Shown piece after piece: positions 35,294-44,387 of a stretch of DNA of 64,000 nt (positions within the stretch are counted from its first letter, which is position 1; the number at the start of each line of letters is the position of its first letter). The translations under genes and the position numbers were made by a program. Origin of the DNA: Kitasatospora aureofaciens (GTDB lineage: Bacteria; Actinomycetota; Actinomycetes; Streptomycetales; Streptomycetaceae); the NCBI RefSeq assembly GCF_019192735.1, contig NZ_JAHTKP010000004.1, positions 124,001 to 188,000 of the forward strand, in the 5' to 3' direction. A model generated the notes under the pieces. It had not been told where the DNA came from. It saw nothing but the letters and a program-made list of their open reading frames with translations, and made no database searches.

Positions 35294-37873
35294 ATGTCAT
35301 CACCGCACCGGAAACGGCGCAGACGGCGGCTCGTGATGGCCGCCGCCCTGCCCGCCCTGCTGGTCGCCGCGACCGTCACCGCCTACGGGCCGGATCTCGA
35401 CCGGTTCTTCGACCACGACCGGGCCGCCGCCTGCGGCGCGCCGCACGACCCGGACGCCGACCGGGACGCCGACGCCAAGCCTGGCAACTGCGGCCCCTCC
35501 GGCGAGAGCGCGGACATCCTCGCCGCCTCCGCCCAGTTCAACGCCACCCGCACCGCGCCGGGCACGAACGTCAGCTCGCAGGCCGTCGTGGCCGCGGCCG
35601 CCGACACCGCCGCGATGCCGGTGGCCGGTGCCGGCACGGCCTGGGCACAGAAGAACGACCGGCCGTACCAGTCCCAGAACTCGGCCTACGCGCAGGGGCC
35701 TTGGTGGGCCGGCCACGACGTGGTCTCCGGCCGCGCCACCTCGCTCGCCGCCGACGGCACCACGGTGTACCTGGGCACGGCCGGCGGCGGCGTGTGGAAG
35801 ACCGCCGACCAGGGGCAGACCTGGACCCCGCTGTTCGACAACCAGCCGTCGCTGGCCATCGGCGCGGTGGCCGTCAACCCGGCCGACCACTCGGTGTGGG
35901 TCGGCACGGGCGAGGGCAACTCCAACTCCGACGGGATCAGCGGCACCGGCGTGTACCGTTCGACCGACGGCGGCCAGACCTGGGCCCAGGCGGGCACCGG
36001 GCTGACCAACACCCTGGTCACGCACATCGAGTTCGCGGGCGGGAAGGTCTACGTCGCGACCAACCAGGGCCTGGTCCGCCACGACGCGACCACGGCGGAC
36101 GGCGCGTGGGAGACCGTCCTCAAGCCCGACCCCAACCCGGGCAACTCCCCCTACCGCACCTCCTGGATCACCGACGTCCGCGTCCAGCCGGGCAGCAACG
36201 GCCAGAGCCTGGTGGCCGTCCTCGGCTGGCGCGGCGGCACCACAGCCGACGACCTGGCCTACAACGGCGTCTACTACTCCACCGCGAACGGCGACAGCGG
36301 CACCTGGAACAAGGCCGCCGTCAGCGGTGATCTGACGCAGTCCCAGATCGGCCGCACCAGCCTCGCCTTCGCCTCCGACGCGAGCAAGCTGTACGCCGTC
36401 GTCGAGGACCCGACCAGCGTGCAGCTGGCCGGCGTCTACGCCTCCAACAACGGCGACCCGAACGGCCCGTGGACCAGACTCGCCGACGCCACCGCGCTCA
36501 AGAACGCCGGAGCCACCGCGGGCACCGTCGGCGGCCAGGCCTGGTACGACGAGTACGTGGCGGTCGACCCGGCCGACGACACCCACCTGTACGTCGGCCT
36601 GGAGGACCTGTACGAGACCTCCGACTCCGGCGCGACCTGGACGGCCATCGGCCCGTACTGGTGGAACAACACCTACAGCTGCTTCAGTTACGACCCGAAC
36701 CAGTACAGCTGCCCGAACACCACCCACCCCGACCACCACGCCGCGGTGGTCGCGAGCGACGGCACCGCCTACTTCGGCAGCGACGGCGGCGTCTACTCGC
36801 GCGCCGCCGCGACCCGCGGCCAGGTGGGCGGCTTCACCAGCCTCAACTCCGGCCTGCGCACCCTGCAGTACTACGGCGGCCAGACCGGCAAGGACACCAC
36901 CGGCGCGGGCGACATCTTCTGGGGCGGGCTCCAGGACAACGGCTACTCGGTCTCCAACCCGAGCGACCCCGCGATGTACGAGCCCAAGGGCGGCGACGGG
37001 TTCGGCGTGATCGTCGCCCCGCAGGACGGGCGCTACGCCGTCGCCGAGTACACCAACCTGGCCCTCGCCAAGACCCTGGACGGAGGCCACAGCTGGTACA
37101 ACATCAGCCCCAACTGCACCAACTTCAAGCCGACGTCGACCGGCACCCCGTGCGAGAAGGACGGCCGCTTCGTCGCCCCGTTCGGCGCGGACGTCGCCAA
37201 CGTCCAGCACTGGGTGGCCGGCGGCCGCTACGTCTGGGACAACCAGGGCAAGGGCTGGTCCACCGCCTGCTCCGGCGCCACCTGCGACTGGCAGCCCGTC
37301 TTCGACCTCGGCGCGGGCAACGCCACCACCGCCGTCGCCGCCAACGGCCAGACGCTCTACGCCGGCTGGTGCGGCACCGGCAACGGCTGCAACCCGGGCG
37401 GCGGCTCGCCGTTCGTCTCCGGCATCGCCACCAACTACGGCGGCGGCTGGCACCAGGTGAAGGCCCCGAACCTGCCCAACCGCGTCGTCACCGCGCTCTC
37501 GGTGGACCCGGCCGACGCCTCGCACGTCATTGCCGGCTACGGCTCCTACAGTCGGCACTGGATCGACGGCGCGGGCGTGGGCCACGTCTTCGAGTCCCAC
37601 GACGCTGGCGCCACCTGGACCGACATCAGCGGCAACCTGCCGGACGCCCCGGTCAACGCCGTCAAGATCGGCCTCGGCTCGCTGATCGTCGGCACCGACA
37701 ACGGTGTCCTGGCCGCCTCGCCGAGCACCCCGAACAGCTGGTACCGCCTCGGCACCGGCCTGCCGAACGCCCCGGTCTCGGACCTCGCCATCGCCCCGGA
37801 CAGCTCGTACCTGCTGGTCTCCACCCACGGACGCGGTGCCTGGACCTGGGCCCTTCCCCAACCCGCCGCCTGA
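35294..37873 (+). CDS. Secreted BNR/sortilin-like beta-propeller protein
   Basis: The 859-aa protein has an Arg-rich N-terminus and one hydrophobic segment (residues 13-32), a signal peptide or anchor. The mature part has repeated Asp-box/BNR turns: S-T-D-G-G-Q-T-W, S-D-S-G-A-T-W, S-H-D-A-G-A-T-W and A-D-Q-G-Q-T-W. They are arranged as in VPS10/sortilin-like and xyloglucanase-like double propellers. Proteins of this size are often called glycosyl hydrolases, but I see no proven catalytic pair. It probably acts outside the cell on polysaccharide. A T-rich terminator follows. Confidence 0.85.
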   Translation: MSSPHRKRRRRRLVMAAALPALLVAATVTAYGPDLDRFFDHDRAAACGAPHDPDADRDADAKPGNCGPSGESADILAASAQFNATRTAPGTNVSSQAVVAAAADTAAMPVAGAGTAWAQKNDRPYQSQNSAYAQGPWWAGHDVVSGRATSLAADGTTVYLGTAGGGVWKTADQGQTWTPLFDNQPSLAIGAVAVNPADHSVWVGTGEGNSNSDGISGTGVYRSTDGGQTWAQAGTGLTNTLVTHIEFAGGKVYVATNQGLVRHDATTADGAWETVLKPDPNPGNSPYRTSWITDVRVQPGSNGQSLVAVLGWRGGTTADDLAYNGVYYSTANGDSGTWNKAAVSGDLTQSQIGRTSLAFASDASKLYAVVEDPTSVQLAGVYASNNGDPNGPWTRLADATALKNAGATAGTVGGQAWYDEYVAVDPADDTHLYVGLEDLYETSDSGATWTAIGPYWWNNTYSCFSYDPNQYSCPNTTHPDHHAAVVASDGTAYFGSDGGVYSRAAATRGQVGGFTSLNSGLRTLQYYGGQTGKDTTGAGDIFWGGLQDNGYSVSNPSDPAMYEPKGGDGFGVIVAPQDGRYAVAEYTNLALAKTLDGGHSWYNISPNCTNFKPTSTGTPCEKDGRFVAPFGADVANVQHWVAGGRYVWDNQGKGWSTACSGATCDWQPVFDLGAGNATTAVAANGQTLYAGWCGTGNGCNPGGGSPFVSGIATNYGGGWHQVKAPNLPNRVVTALSVDPADASHVIAGYGSYSRHWIDGAGVGHVFESHDAGATWTDISGNLPDAPVNAVKIGLGSLIVGTDNGVLAASPSTPNSWYRLGTGLPNAPVSDLAIAPDSSYLLVSTHGRGAWTWALPQPAA

Positions 37874-37880
37874 CCCGTGA

Positions 37881-37921
37881 GCGGGGTGGTGCGGCCGGTT
37901 CGCGAGGCCGCACCACTCCGC
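37881..37921 (+). terminator. 16-bp stem followed by T-rich tract
   Basis: Positions 37881-37896 pair with 37906-37921 with one G-U pair and a 9-nt loop. A T/C-rich run follows, making this a canonical intrinsic terminator for the propeller gene. Confidence 0.85.
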
Positions 37922-37963
37922 TTCTTCCTCCCTTCCCCGCCCTCCCGCTAGGAGCTCCCAGGC

Positions 37964-38476
37964 ATGCGCAAGCGCCTGATCCTCACCGCCGCCGCCGTTC
38001 TCCTCGCCCTCGGCGGCGGCGCGACCACGTACGCCCTGCTCGGCGACGACGACCGGCCGACCCCGCACGGCCCCGCCTGGACCCGCCCGGCCGCCGCCGG
38101 CCAGGCCGCGCCCACCGCCCTCGCATCCAGCACGCCCACCACACCCGCGCCCACCACACCTGCGCCCGCACCGCCCCAGCCCGGTGCCGCCACGACCGGC
38201 GTTCCCGCCGCGCCTGCGACGGCACAGCCCTCGCCCCGCCCGACCGCGACGCCGACCTTCCCCCAGGGCGTGGGCGCCACCCGGGTCCCCGCCAGGCCCG
38301 CCGCGCCGTCCCCGGCCGCCTCGGCGAGCCACGACGCCGACAACCCCGTCGACGCCGAGCCCGACCGCTTCGCCCCCGGCCCCGGCCCGACCGACCAGCC
38401 CGGCCCGACCGGCCCCGCCATCCCCGCCTCCGTCCCCGGCCGCACCCTCCCGATCCCCGGCACGGGCGGACACTGA
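37964..38476 (+). CDS. Exported Pro/Ala/Thr-rich protein
   Basis: The 170-aa protein has one N-terminal hydrophobic segment (residues 4-27, LILTAAAVLLALGGGATTYALL), then an almost entirely Pro, Ala, Thr and Ser sequence. This is typical of extended cell-wall-spanning linkers. AGGAG precedes the ATG. No folded domain is visible. It sits 90 bp after the propeller gene but beyond its terminator. Confidence 0.75.
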   Translation: MRKRLILTAAAVLLALGGGATTYALLGDDDRPTPHGPAWTRPAAAGQAAPTALASSTPTTPAPTTPAPAPPQPGAATTGVPAAPATAQPSPRPTATPTFPQGVGATRVPARPAAPSPAASASHDADNPVDAEPDRFAPGPGPTDQPGPTGPAIPASVPGRTLPIPGTGGH

Positions 38477-38528
38477 CGCATCGCACGACACGCGTCCGCC
38501 CGGCCCACCAGGACCGGGCGGGCGCGGC

Positions 38529-38649
38529 TGCAGCACGACGGCCGACGACTTCTCCATCAGCGACAGCCCGGCCTCCGCGACCGTCGGCACCGGCGGCGGC
38601 TCGGCCACCACGACCATCGCCACGGCGGTGACCTCCGGAGCCGATCAGC
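38529..38649 (+). pseudogene. Fragment of a secreted-enzyme beta domain
   Basis: A short frame reads ADDFSISDSPASATVGTGGG, then SATTTIATAVTSGADQ. This is the hallmark of the repeat-like beta-sandwich found at the C-terminus of Streptomyces secreted proteases and chitinases. Neither a signal peptide nor a catalytic domain surrounds it, so it is probably the relic of a deleted gene. The rest of the 295-bp gap 38477-38771 shows nothing else. Confidence 0.45.
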
Positions 38650-38771
38650 CCCGCGTACCGCCTGCGCCGCTGCACGTCCTCGGTGGGAGGACGGCCTGCC
38701 CGGTTGAGTGATCCGCTGCCGTCATCCGTAACCGTGAGTGAGGGCATCCGCCCATGGGAGAGGGAGCCTCG

Positions 38772-39767
38772 GTGACCATCCGCACCACGGCCCGTGCGCC
38801 GACAGCGGGAGTGCGCACTCATGCCAAGGTCGTCGTGGTACTCGCGGCGGCCGGGGCGGCGATCGGGCTCGCCGCTCTCCAGGGCTGCGGAAGCGCCCAC
38901 CCGGGGCCCGCGCCACCGTCCGCGCCTCCGCCTCCGCCCGTCCGGCTCTCGAACCCGCTCGACAACGTCGGAACGGCGGGCAACACCCTTGCCGTGAAGA
39001 TCGACAACGTCGGTGCCCGTGTCCAGGCGATCCAGCACGGGCTCGCCCAGGCCGACATCGTGTACTGGATCGAGGTCGAGGGCGGCCAGTCCCGGTTCCT
39101 CGCCGTCTACGACGCCAACCACCTGCCCGCGCTGGTCGGCCCCGTGCGCTCCGCCCGGCAGACCGACATCCCGCTCCTCCAGCAGTACGGGCACCTCGAC
39201 CTCGCCTACAGCGGTGCCATCAGCGGGCTCGTCCCGCTCCTCAACCGCGCCGACCTGCAGAACGTCACCCCGTTCACCGACCCCGGCGCGTTCACCAACC
39301 ACGCCATCGACCCCACCTTCATCGATCCGCACCGGATCCTCGCCCGGTTCCCGTCCGTGCCCGCCCGCTCTCCCGGCTTCGAGTTCGGCGCCGCACCGGG
39401 CGGTGGCAGCGCGCTCGGCAGCATGACCTGGCACCTGCCCGCCGCAGCCATCGGCGTGCGCTTCGACGGCAGCACGTACGACGTCGCCGTGGACGGCCGT
39501 CCGGCGTGGTCCGGCACCGCCACCGTCGTCGTCCAGCACCTCAGCATCGTCCCCGGCGCGTTCACCGACTTCAACGCCGGGCACCCTGACAACGAGGTGT
39601 TCACGCAGACCACCGGATCCGGACAGGCTGACGTGCTGCGCGACGGCAAGGAGTGGACCGTGAACTGGAGCCGACCCGACCCGGCCGCCGGCACGTCGTT
39701 CACCCTGCCCGACGGCAGCGTCATGCCCTTCGCCACCGGGCCCGTGCTGGTGGTGATGGTGCCGTGA
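38772..39767 (+). CDS. DUF3048-family lipoprotein
   Basis: The 331-aa protein has a signal peptide ending in the lipobox LQGC, so Cys about residue 37 should be lipidated. The body matches the DUF3048 (YerB-like) family: AVKIDNVGARVQAIQHGLAQ, IEVEGGQSRFLAVYD, GPVRSARQTDI and NHAIDP. Two-domain proteins of this family are surface lipoproteins of unknown role. GTG 38772 was preferred over ATG 38754 because GAGAGGGAG lies just before it. Confidence 0.88.
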   Translation: MTIRTTARAPTAGVRTHAKVVVVLAAAGAAIGLAALQGCGSAHPGPAPPSAPPPPPVRLSNPLDNVGTAGNTLAVKIDNVGARVQAIQHGLAQADIVYWIEVEGGQSRFLAVYDANHLPALVGPVRSARQTDIPLLQQYGHLDLAYSGAISGLVPLLNRADLQNVTPFTDPGAFTNHAIDPTFIDPHRILARFPSVPARSPGFEFGAAPGGGSALGSMTWHLPAAAIGVRFDGSTYDVAVDGRPAWSGTATVVVQHLSIVPGAFTDFNAGHPDNEVFTQTTGSGQADVLRDGKEWTVNWSRPDPAAGTSFTLPDGSVMPFATGPVLVVMVP

Positions 39768-39970
39768 ACACAGCGGCGCCCGCCGAAGGCGCCGACCGTG
39801 CAGTACCGGAGCCGACCATGACCCTTGACCCCCTCCACCACCGCATGGCCGCCGGCCCACGGCTGCTCACCCGTTGGCTGCTCAAGGCGGTGACGGCCGC
39901 GGCGCTCGCCGTCCTCCTGTCCGCCCGCCCACCGCGTCCGGGCAGACTCTGGCGCCGGTACTGGCGCTGA
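39764..39970 (+). CDS. Possible 68-aa single-span membrane protein
   Basis: The GTG overlaps the lipoprotein stop by 4 nt (GTGA). The peptide has one hydrophobic segment (TRWLLKAVTAAALAVLLSA) and an Arg-rich end. The coupling favours a real gene, but codon bias over such a short length is not decisive. Confidence 0.4.
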   Translation: MNTAAPAEGADRAVPEPTMTLDPLHHRMAAGPRLLTRWLLKAVTAAALAVLLSARPPRPGRLWRRYWR

Positions 39971-40188
39971 ACGCCGGGAGCAGGAAGGGCTGTTCACGGT
40001 CGCCGCCGTGAACAGCCCGGCGCTCGGCCCCGAACCTTGCCGGTGTGGGCGCCCTCCACCACGAAGTTCTGGTCCGACCGCTTCAGGGCGTCAACTGGCG
40101 TCTTTGGAAAACCCGGTTACCGACCGCGGCGCGGGCCCTCGCACAGCGGGTCCGCGCCGCGACATGTCCGGCAGTTCGATCACGGCAC

Positions 40189-40203
40189 TAAGGTATGGAC
40201 CCG
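40189..40203 (+). promoter_or_regulatory. Possible -10 for a leaderless kinase transcript
   Basis: TAAGGT ends 8 nt before the kinase GTG and no ribosome site is present. This is the geometry of a leaderless actinobacterial message. No good -35 was found. Confidence 0.4.
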
Positions 40204-41666
40204 TGACAGCAACGAACGGGTCAGTCGTCGGGGGGCGTTACCGGCTCCTCGACCTCATCGGGCAGGGCGGCATGGGCCGCGTGTGGCGGGGGCGGGACGA
40301 GACCCTCGGGCGGGACGTCGCCGTGAAGGAGGTGCTCCTCCCCTCGGGCGTCACCGACGAGCACCGCGAGCAACTCCTCCAGCGCACGCTGCGTGAGGCG
40401 CTCGCCGCCGCGCGGCTCAACCACCCGGGCATCATCACCGTGCACGACGTGGTCGAGCACGAGGGCGCGCCGGTGATCGTCATGGAGTACGTCACCGGCG
40501 CCTCGCTCGCCGCGGCGCTCGACCGGGACGGGGCCCTGCCGGTCCGGCGGGTCGCCGAGATCGGCGTCGCGATGCTCAAGGCCCTGCAGCAGGCGCACGC
40601 CGCGGGGATCGTCCACCGGGATCTCAAGCCGGACAACGTCCTGTTGATGGACGAGCGAGTGGTCCTCACCGACTTCGGCATCGCGCACATGGCCGACGCG
40701 ACCACGGCGCTCACCCGCACCGGCGCGGTCATCGGCACCCCCGCCTACATGGCCCCCGAGCAGCTGGAGGGCAAGCCGCCGACGGCCGCCAACGACCTGT
40801 GGTCGCTCGGCGCGACGCTGTACGCCGCGGTGGAGGGCGAGGCGCCGTTCCACGCGGAGACGTTCAGCGCGCTGTGCATCGCCGTCGTCACCCGGCCCCC
40901 GCGCCCGACGCAGCGGGCGGGCGCCCTCGCCCCGGTGCTCGCCGGGCTGCTCACCAAGGACCCGGCGCAGCGGCTGACGGCGGAACAGGCGCTCGCGGCG
41001 CTGGAGTCGGTGGTGCGGACCGGGGCGGCCCCGGTCGTCCCGCCGCCGACGCAGGTCGAGGCGCCGGCGCCTGCCGGGTTCGGGCCCGCTCCGGCGTACC
41101 CCGCACCGGTCGCCCCGACCGCGCCGCCGCCGGTGCCCGGCGCGGTCGCGTACCGGACGCCGCAGCCGTGGGCCGGGCAGCCGCAGGCCGGGGGTGCCTG
41201 GGTGCCCCAGCAGCAGCCCGCCGTCGCGCCCTACCCGCCGGCCGTGGCACCGACCGCCGCCGGGACGGGGAGCACGACTACCCAGGCCGGCCCGGCCGTG
41301 GCCCGGTTGGTGCGCTTCATCGGCTGCATGGGGCTGCTGTGGGTCGTCGGCACGATGCTGCCGTGGAACTACCTGGGCCGGATGCCGTCCTCCTTCATGC
41401 CGGCCGCGCTCGGCACCACGGCCGTGATCTCCCTCCTGCACGCACTGCCCCGGCCACGCCTCAACCCGGCGCTGGCGTGGTTCCTCCTCTTCGCCTTCGA
41501 CGTGGTGCTGTTCTTCGTCACCACGCAGGTCGTCGCCGTGTGGTTGCTGGGCATCCCGACCCTGGGCTTCGGCGGGTCCCCGTACGAGATCGCCGTCAAC
41601 ATGCTGATCGTCTCCACCGGCGCCTGGCTCCTCTGGTGGAAGGTCCCCGGCAGCCGCCCCGCGTGA
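40203..41666 (+). CDS. Serine/threonine protein kinase with C-terminal membrane domain
   Basis: The 487-aa protein has a Hanks-type kinase at residues about 12-270. It shows glycine loop IGQGGMG, Lys42 (VAVKEV), HRDLKPDN with Asp140, DFG at 157 and APE in YMAPEQ. A Pro/Ala/Gln-rich linker covers about 280-360. The C-terminus has three or four membrane spans and no extracellular PASTA sensor. The sensing part is therefore within the membrane. The target is unknown. The GTG start may be leaderless. Confidence 0.93.
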   Translation: MTATNGSVVGGRYRLLDLIGQGGMGRVWRGRDETLGRDVAVKEVLLPSGVTDEHREQLLQRTLREALAAARLNHPGIITVHDVVEHEGAPVIVMEYVTGASLAAALDRDGALPVRRVAEIGVAMLKALQQAHAAGIVHRDLKPDNVLLMDERVVLTDFGIAHMADATTALTRTGAVIGTPAYMAPEQLEGKPPTAANDLWSLGATLYAAVEGEAPFHAETFSALCIAVVTRPPRPTQRAGALAPVLAGLLTKDPAQRLTAEQALAALESVVRTGAAPVVPPPTQVEAPAPAGFGPAPAYPAPVAPTAPPPVPGAVAYRTPQPWAGQPQAGGAWVPQQQPAVAPYPPAVAPTAAGTGSTTTQAGPAVARLVRFIGCMGLLWVVGTMLPWNYLGRMPSSFMPAALGTTAVISLLHALPRPRLNPALAWFLLFAFDVVLFFVTTQVVAVWLLGIPTLGFGGSPYEIAVNMLIVSTGAWLLWWKVPGSRPA

Positions 41667-41756
41667 GGCGGCGGGCCGGGGCGGGTTTGCCCGTGGCGGC
41701 GCGCGGGACGAGCCTGGAGGAGTAGGGAGCAGAGCACACGCGGTGGACCGGGGACG

Positions 41757-42740
41757 ATGGCACTCACAGTGGCACTGGCCGGCGACACCATGCTCGGGCG
41801 TGGTGTCGCCGAGGAGCTGCGCCGTTCCCCGAGGCCGGGGACGCTGTTCTCCCCGGAGGTACGGTCGGCGCTGGCGGCGGCCGACCTCGTGGTGCTCAAT
41901 CTGGAGTGCTGCGTCTCCGGCCGGGGAGAGCACTGGCCCGACCCGCTCAAGCCGTTCTTCTTCCGCGCTCCGCCCGAGGCCGCTGTCGTCCTGGCCGAGC
42001 TGGGGGTGGACTGTGTGACACTGGCCAACAACCACGCCCTGGACTACGGCCTCGACGCCCTCGCCGACACCTGCGACCTGCTGGAGCAGGCGGGCGTCCG
42101 TGCGGTCGGCGCCGGGCGGGACGTGTCGGCGGCCCGCGAGTTCGCCGTGCTGGAGGCCGGCGGGACGCGGCTGGCGGTGGTGGGTGTCACCGACCACCCG
42201 AAGGACTACGCGGCCCGCGCGCAGATCCCCGGAGTGGCCTGGGCCGACCTCCGGACGGGCGTGCCCGGCTGGCTCACCGCGCTGGTGGCCCGGGCCGCCC
42301 GGAGTGCCGACGCCGTGCTGGTCACCCCGCACTGGGGCCCCAACATGACCTCCCGCCCGCCCCCGCACGTCCGCGCGGCGGCCCGGGAGTTCCTGGACGC
42401 CGGGGCGATCCTGGTCGCCGGACACTCCGCTCACGTCTTCCACGGCGTCGCCGACCGCGTCCTGTACGACCTGGGCGACTTCGTCGACGACTACGCCGTC
42501 GACCCGGTGCTCCGAAACGACCTCGGGCTGCTCTTCCTGGTGACCCTGGACGGTCCGGACCCCGCGCACCCGGTGCCGGTCCGGCTGGAGGCGGTGCCCC
42601 TGCGCCTCGACTTCTGCCACACCCGCCTCGCCCGGGGTGAGGAGCGGGAGTGGATCCGCGACCGATTCACCAGCGCCTGCGCCGAGTTCGGCACCGACGT
42701 GGGGGAGCGGGCCGGTCGGCTGACCGTCGACTGGGGGTGA
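41757..42740 (+). CDS. CapA-family poly-gamma-glutamate-type metallophosphoesterase
   Basis: The 327-aa protein matches the PGA_cap/CapA fold: GDTMLGRG at the N-terminus, NLECCVS, TLANNHALDYG, VTPHWG and VAGHSAHVFHGV provide the metal-binding Asp, Asn and His residues. There is no signal peptide, so it acts in the cytoplasm. In other bacteria the family serves capsule synthesis or hydrolysis; here there is no capsule operon, so the substrate is open. Confidence 0.9.
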   Translation: MALTVALAGDTMLGRGVAEELRRSPRPGTLFSPEVRSALAAADLVVLNLECCVSGRGEHWPDPLKPFFFRAPPEAAVVLAELGVDCVTLANNHALDYGLDALADTCDLLEQAGVRAVGAGRDVSAAREFAVLEAGGTRLAVVGVTDHPKDYAARAQIPGVAWADLRTGVPGWLTALVARAARSADAVLVTPHWGPNMTSRPPPHVRAAAREFLDAGAILVAGHSAHVFHGVADRVLYDLGDFVDDYAVDPVLRNDLGLLFLVTLDGPDPAHPVPVRLEAVPLRLDFCHTRLARGEEREWIRDRFTSACAEFGTDVGERAGRLTVDWG

Positions 42741-42868
42741 GGCGGTCCGACGGGGTATCCAACTCCCTTCCGCAGCAGGGCGGACACGAAGCGGCCGAGC
42801 ACTGTGGTTCCTCCGTCGCGCGGCGGCAGAACACTCCAACGGCGAAACGCGCGGGGCTGTCCGTCAGC

Positions 42869-42901
42869 GGGGTCGGTCAGTCGGTGGGGTCGGTCAGTCG
42901 G
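42869..42901. repeat. Two 16-bp direct repeats
   Basis: GGGGTCGGTCAGTCGG occurs at 42869-42884 and 42886-42901, 17 bp apart. The second copy overlaps the stop of the minus-strand SsgA-like gene, so the duplication carries a spare stop codon. Confidence 0.85.
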
Positions 42902-43319
42902 CGGCGAGGAGCCGGGCGAGGGCGGCATCGATGTTGAGGTGCTCGGACTCCGACCCCGCGGGCACCAGCGCGAAGGAGTCCGAGAGGAACGCGGTGACGG
43001 CGTCCTCCGGGGCGCTGAGCACGGCGGCCTTGCCGGTGGGCCCGCACAGGGTGATGAGGACCTCGCCCTCCGGCCCGGGGCGGACCTTCACGTCGCCGCT
43101 GCCGACGGGGACATGGCGGCCCTCGTTCAGCAGTTCGCGGCTGAAGTACCAGCAGATCCGGGCGTCGTCGCCCGTGCACGTGCACGGAGCCAGCGGGAAC
43201 GCCAGGCACGCCGCGTACGGAAGGCTCGTGTCGAAACGGAGTTCCGCGTCGACCGGGACGTCGGGCAGGGAACTGTCGGGGAACGTGACGGGCATCGGGC
43301 GGACCGTGGACATCTGCAT
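42894..43319 (-). CDS. SsgA-like sporulation/cell-division protein (SALP)
   Basis: The 141-aa protein has the SALP family pattern. It has LRFDTSLPYA near residue 30, the ICWYFSRELLNEGRHVPVGS core, DVKVRP, and an end resembling LNIDAALARLL. SALPs occur only in sporulating and related actinobacteria and guide septum or wall placement. AGGAGG lies 8 nt before the ATG; a second ATG two codons later is also possible. The loop between strands contains an unusual C-T-C-T-G-D-D segment. Confidence 0.9.
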   Translation of the reverse strand: MQMSTVRPMPVTFPDSSLPDVPVDAELRFDTSLPYAACLAFPLAPCTCTGDDARICWYFSRELLNEGRHVPVGSGDVKVRPGPEGEVLITLCGPTGKAAVLSAPEDAVTAFLSDSFALVPAGSESEHLNIDAALARLLAAD

Positions 43320-44121
43320 CGAATCGGCCTCCTGCGATCACGACAACGCCGCTCCCGGGGCGGGGCCGGCGTACCTGAGGGCGACTACCCGATGCGTCGG
43401 CGGCCAGCCTCCCGGGCCCGAAATCTCTACAACTCCCTTGCAGGCCGGGCGATCGGAAGGAAGCGGGAAGGTCGGCCGGTGAGGTCCTGGAGGCCGGCCC
43501 GGGCGACGTGCAGCAGGGCGGCGAAGTAGTCGCCGATCGGACGCTCGCCGCCGGGCTCGTGGGCCGGGCGCTCCCGCTGGAGAGCGGTCCCGACGAGTCC
43601 GGCGCCGGGCTGTCCCCGGGCCGGGGCCGGTCACGGCCGGGCCCGGCGGGGAATACGGTCGGTGGTCACCATCGGTACCACCGGCCGCGGTCTCCGGCGC
43701 CGCCCGCGGTGAAGACGAAGCCGACCCGCGCGCCGCGCGAGCCGGCCCGGTCGCCGTCACGTACTACCTCTTCGACCTGCTGCGCCTGGACGGCCGGGAC
43801 ACCACCCGCCTGCCGCTGCGCACCCGCAAGGCCCTGCTGCGCGACGCCCTCGACTTCCACACGCCCCTGCGCTTCACGCCGCACCGCAACCACTACGGCC
43901 ACGACCTGCTGGAAGGGGCAGGCCCATCGGTTCCTCATCTCCTCCGCCGATCGCTCCGTCCGTCCGAAGTCCAGGGACTCACGGCGCGCCGACCGCCGCA
44001 TCTCCTGACCGGTTCGCCTCCCGCCAGGCCGACGAGTGTCCGCCGGAGGTGCACGGATCCCTCCGGACTGGGCACACGCCCTGGTGTCCCCCCTTGGCCC
44101 GAGCCCTCAGGAGCGCCCGTC
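43320..44121. other. 802-bp gap with a ligase remnant
   Basis: Apart from the LigD-like remnant at about 43741-43980, no gene is supported. On the minus strand 43435-43640 a short frame with IGDYFAALLHVARAGL looks coding-like but has a stop just upstream and no start, so it may be another relic. This stretch appears to be a zone of gene decay. Confidence 0.5.
43741..43980 (+). pseudogene. Remnant of an ATP-dependent DNA ligase (LigD-type) gene
   Basis: One frame reads VTYYLFDLLRLDGRDTTRLP followed by RKALLRDALDFHTPLRFTPHR, the nucleotidyltransferase core of actinobacterial NHEJ ligases. After GHDLLEGA the similarity continues in another frame (ADRSVRPKSRDS), so there is at least one frameshift and a small deletion. 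The N-terminal lysine motif and the OB domain are missing. It is clearly non-functional. Confidence 0.7.
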
Positions 44122-44370
44122 GTGATCATCACACCCGCTACCCACTCCGCCCCGACCCGCACACTCGCGCGGCCGTGCCCGGCTTGTGGCCACCCGCGCC
44201 GCTGGGTTCTCGTGGAGGGCGACGTCCGGGCCGGCCGCCGGACCCGTGTCAGGCAGGCCGAACGCTGGCCCGACCCGCACTGCCGCGGATCGGAGCCGCC
44301 CGGCGTCCCCCGCCGTCCCACGGACCGGCGGGAGCCGACCCGCCGGTCCGCCACCGGACCGGCCGACTGA
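44122..44370 (+). CDS. Possible small zinc-ribbon protein
   Basis: The 82-aa frame starts at GTG with AGGAG 8 nt upstream. It contains CPACGHPRRW near residue 19 and a later Cys, suggesting half a zinc ribbon. The Arg/Pro-rich C-terminal half looks less coding. Function unknown; the gene call is tentative. Confidence 0.35.
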   Translation: MIITPATHSAPTRTLARPCPACGHPRRWVLVEGDVRAGRRTRVRQAERWPDPHCRGSEPPGVPRRPTDRREPTRRSATGPAD

Positions 44371-44387
44371 CCCGGGAGGGTGCCGCC

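Noticed and set aside
42877..43341. Alternative minus-strand frame over the SsgA-like gene
   Set aside because: The frame at 42894-43319 has the SALP signature and AGGAGG site; the alternative has neither.
43435..43640. Minus-strand frame with IGDYFAALLHVARAGL
   Set aside because: It looks coding-like but has an upstream stop and no start codon; noted only as a possible relic.
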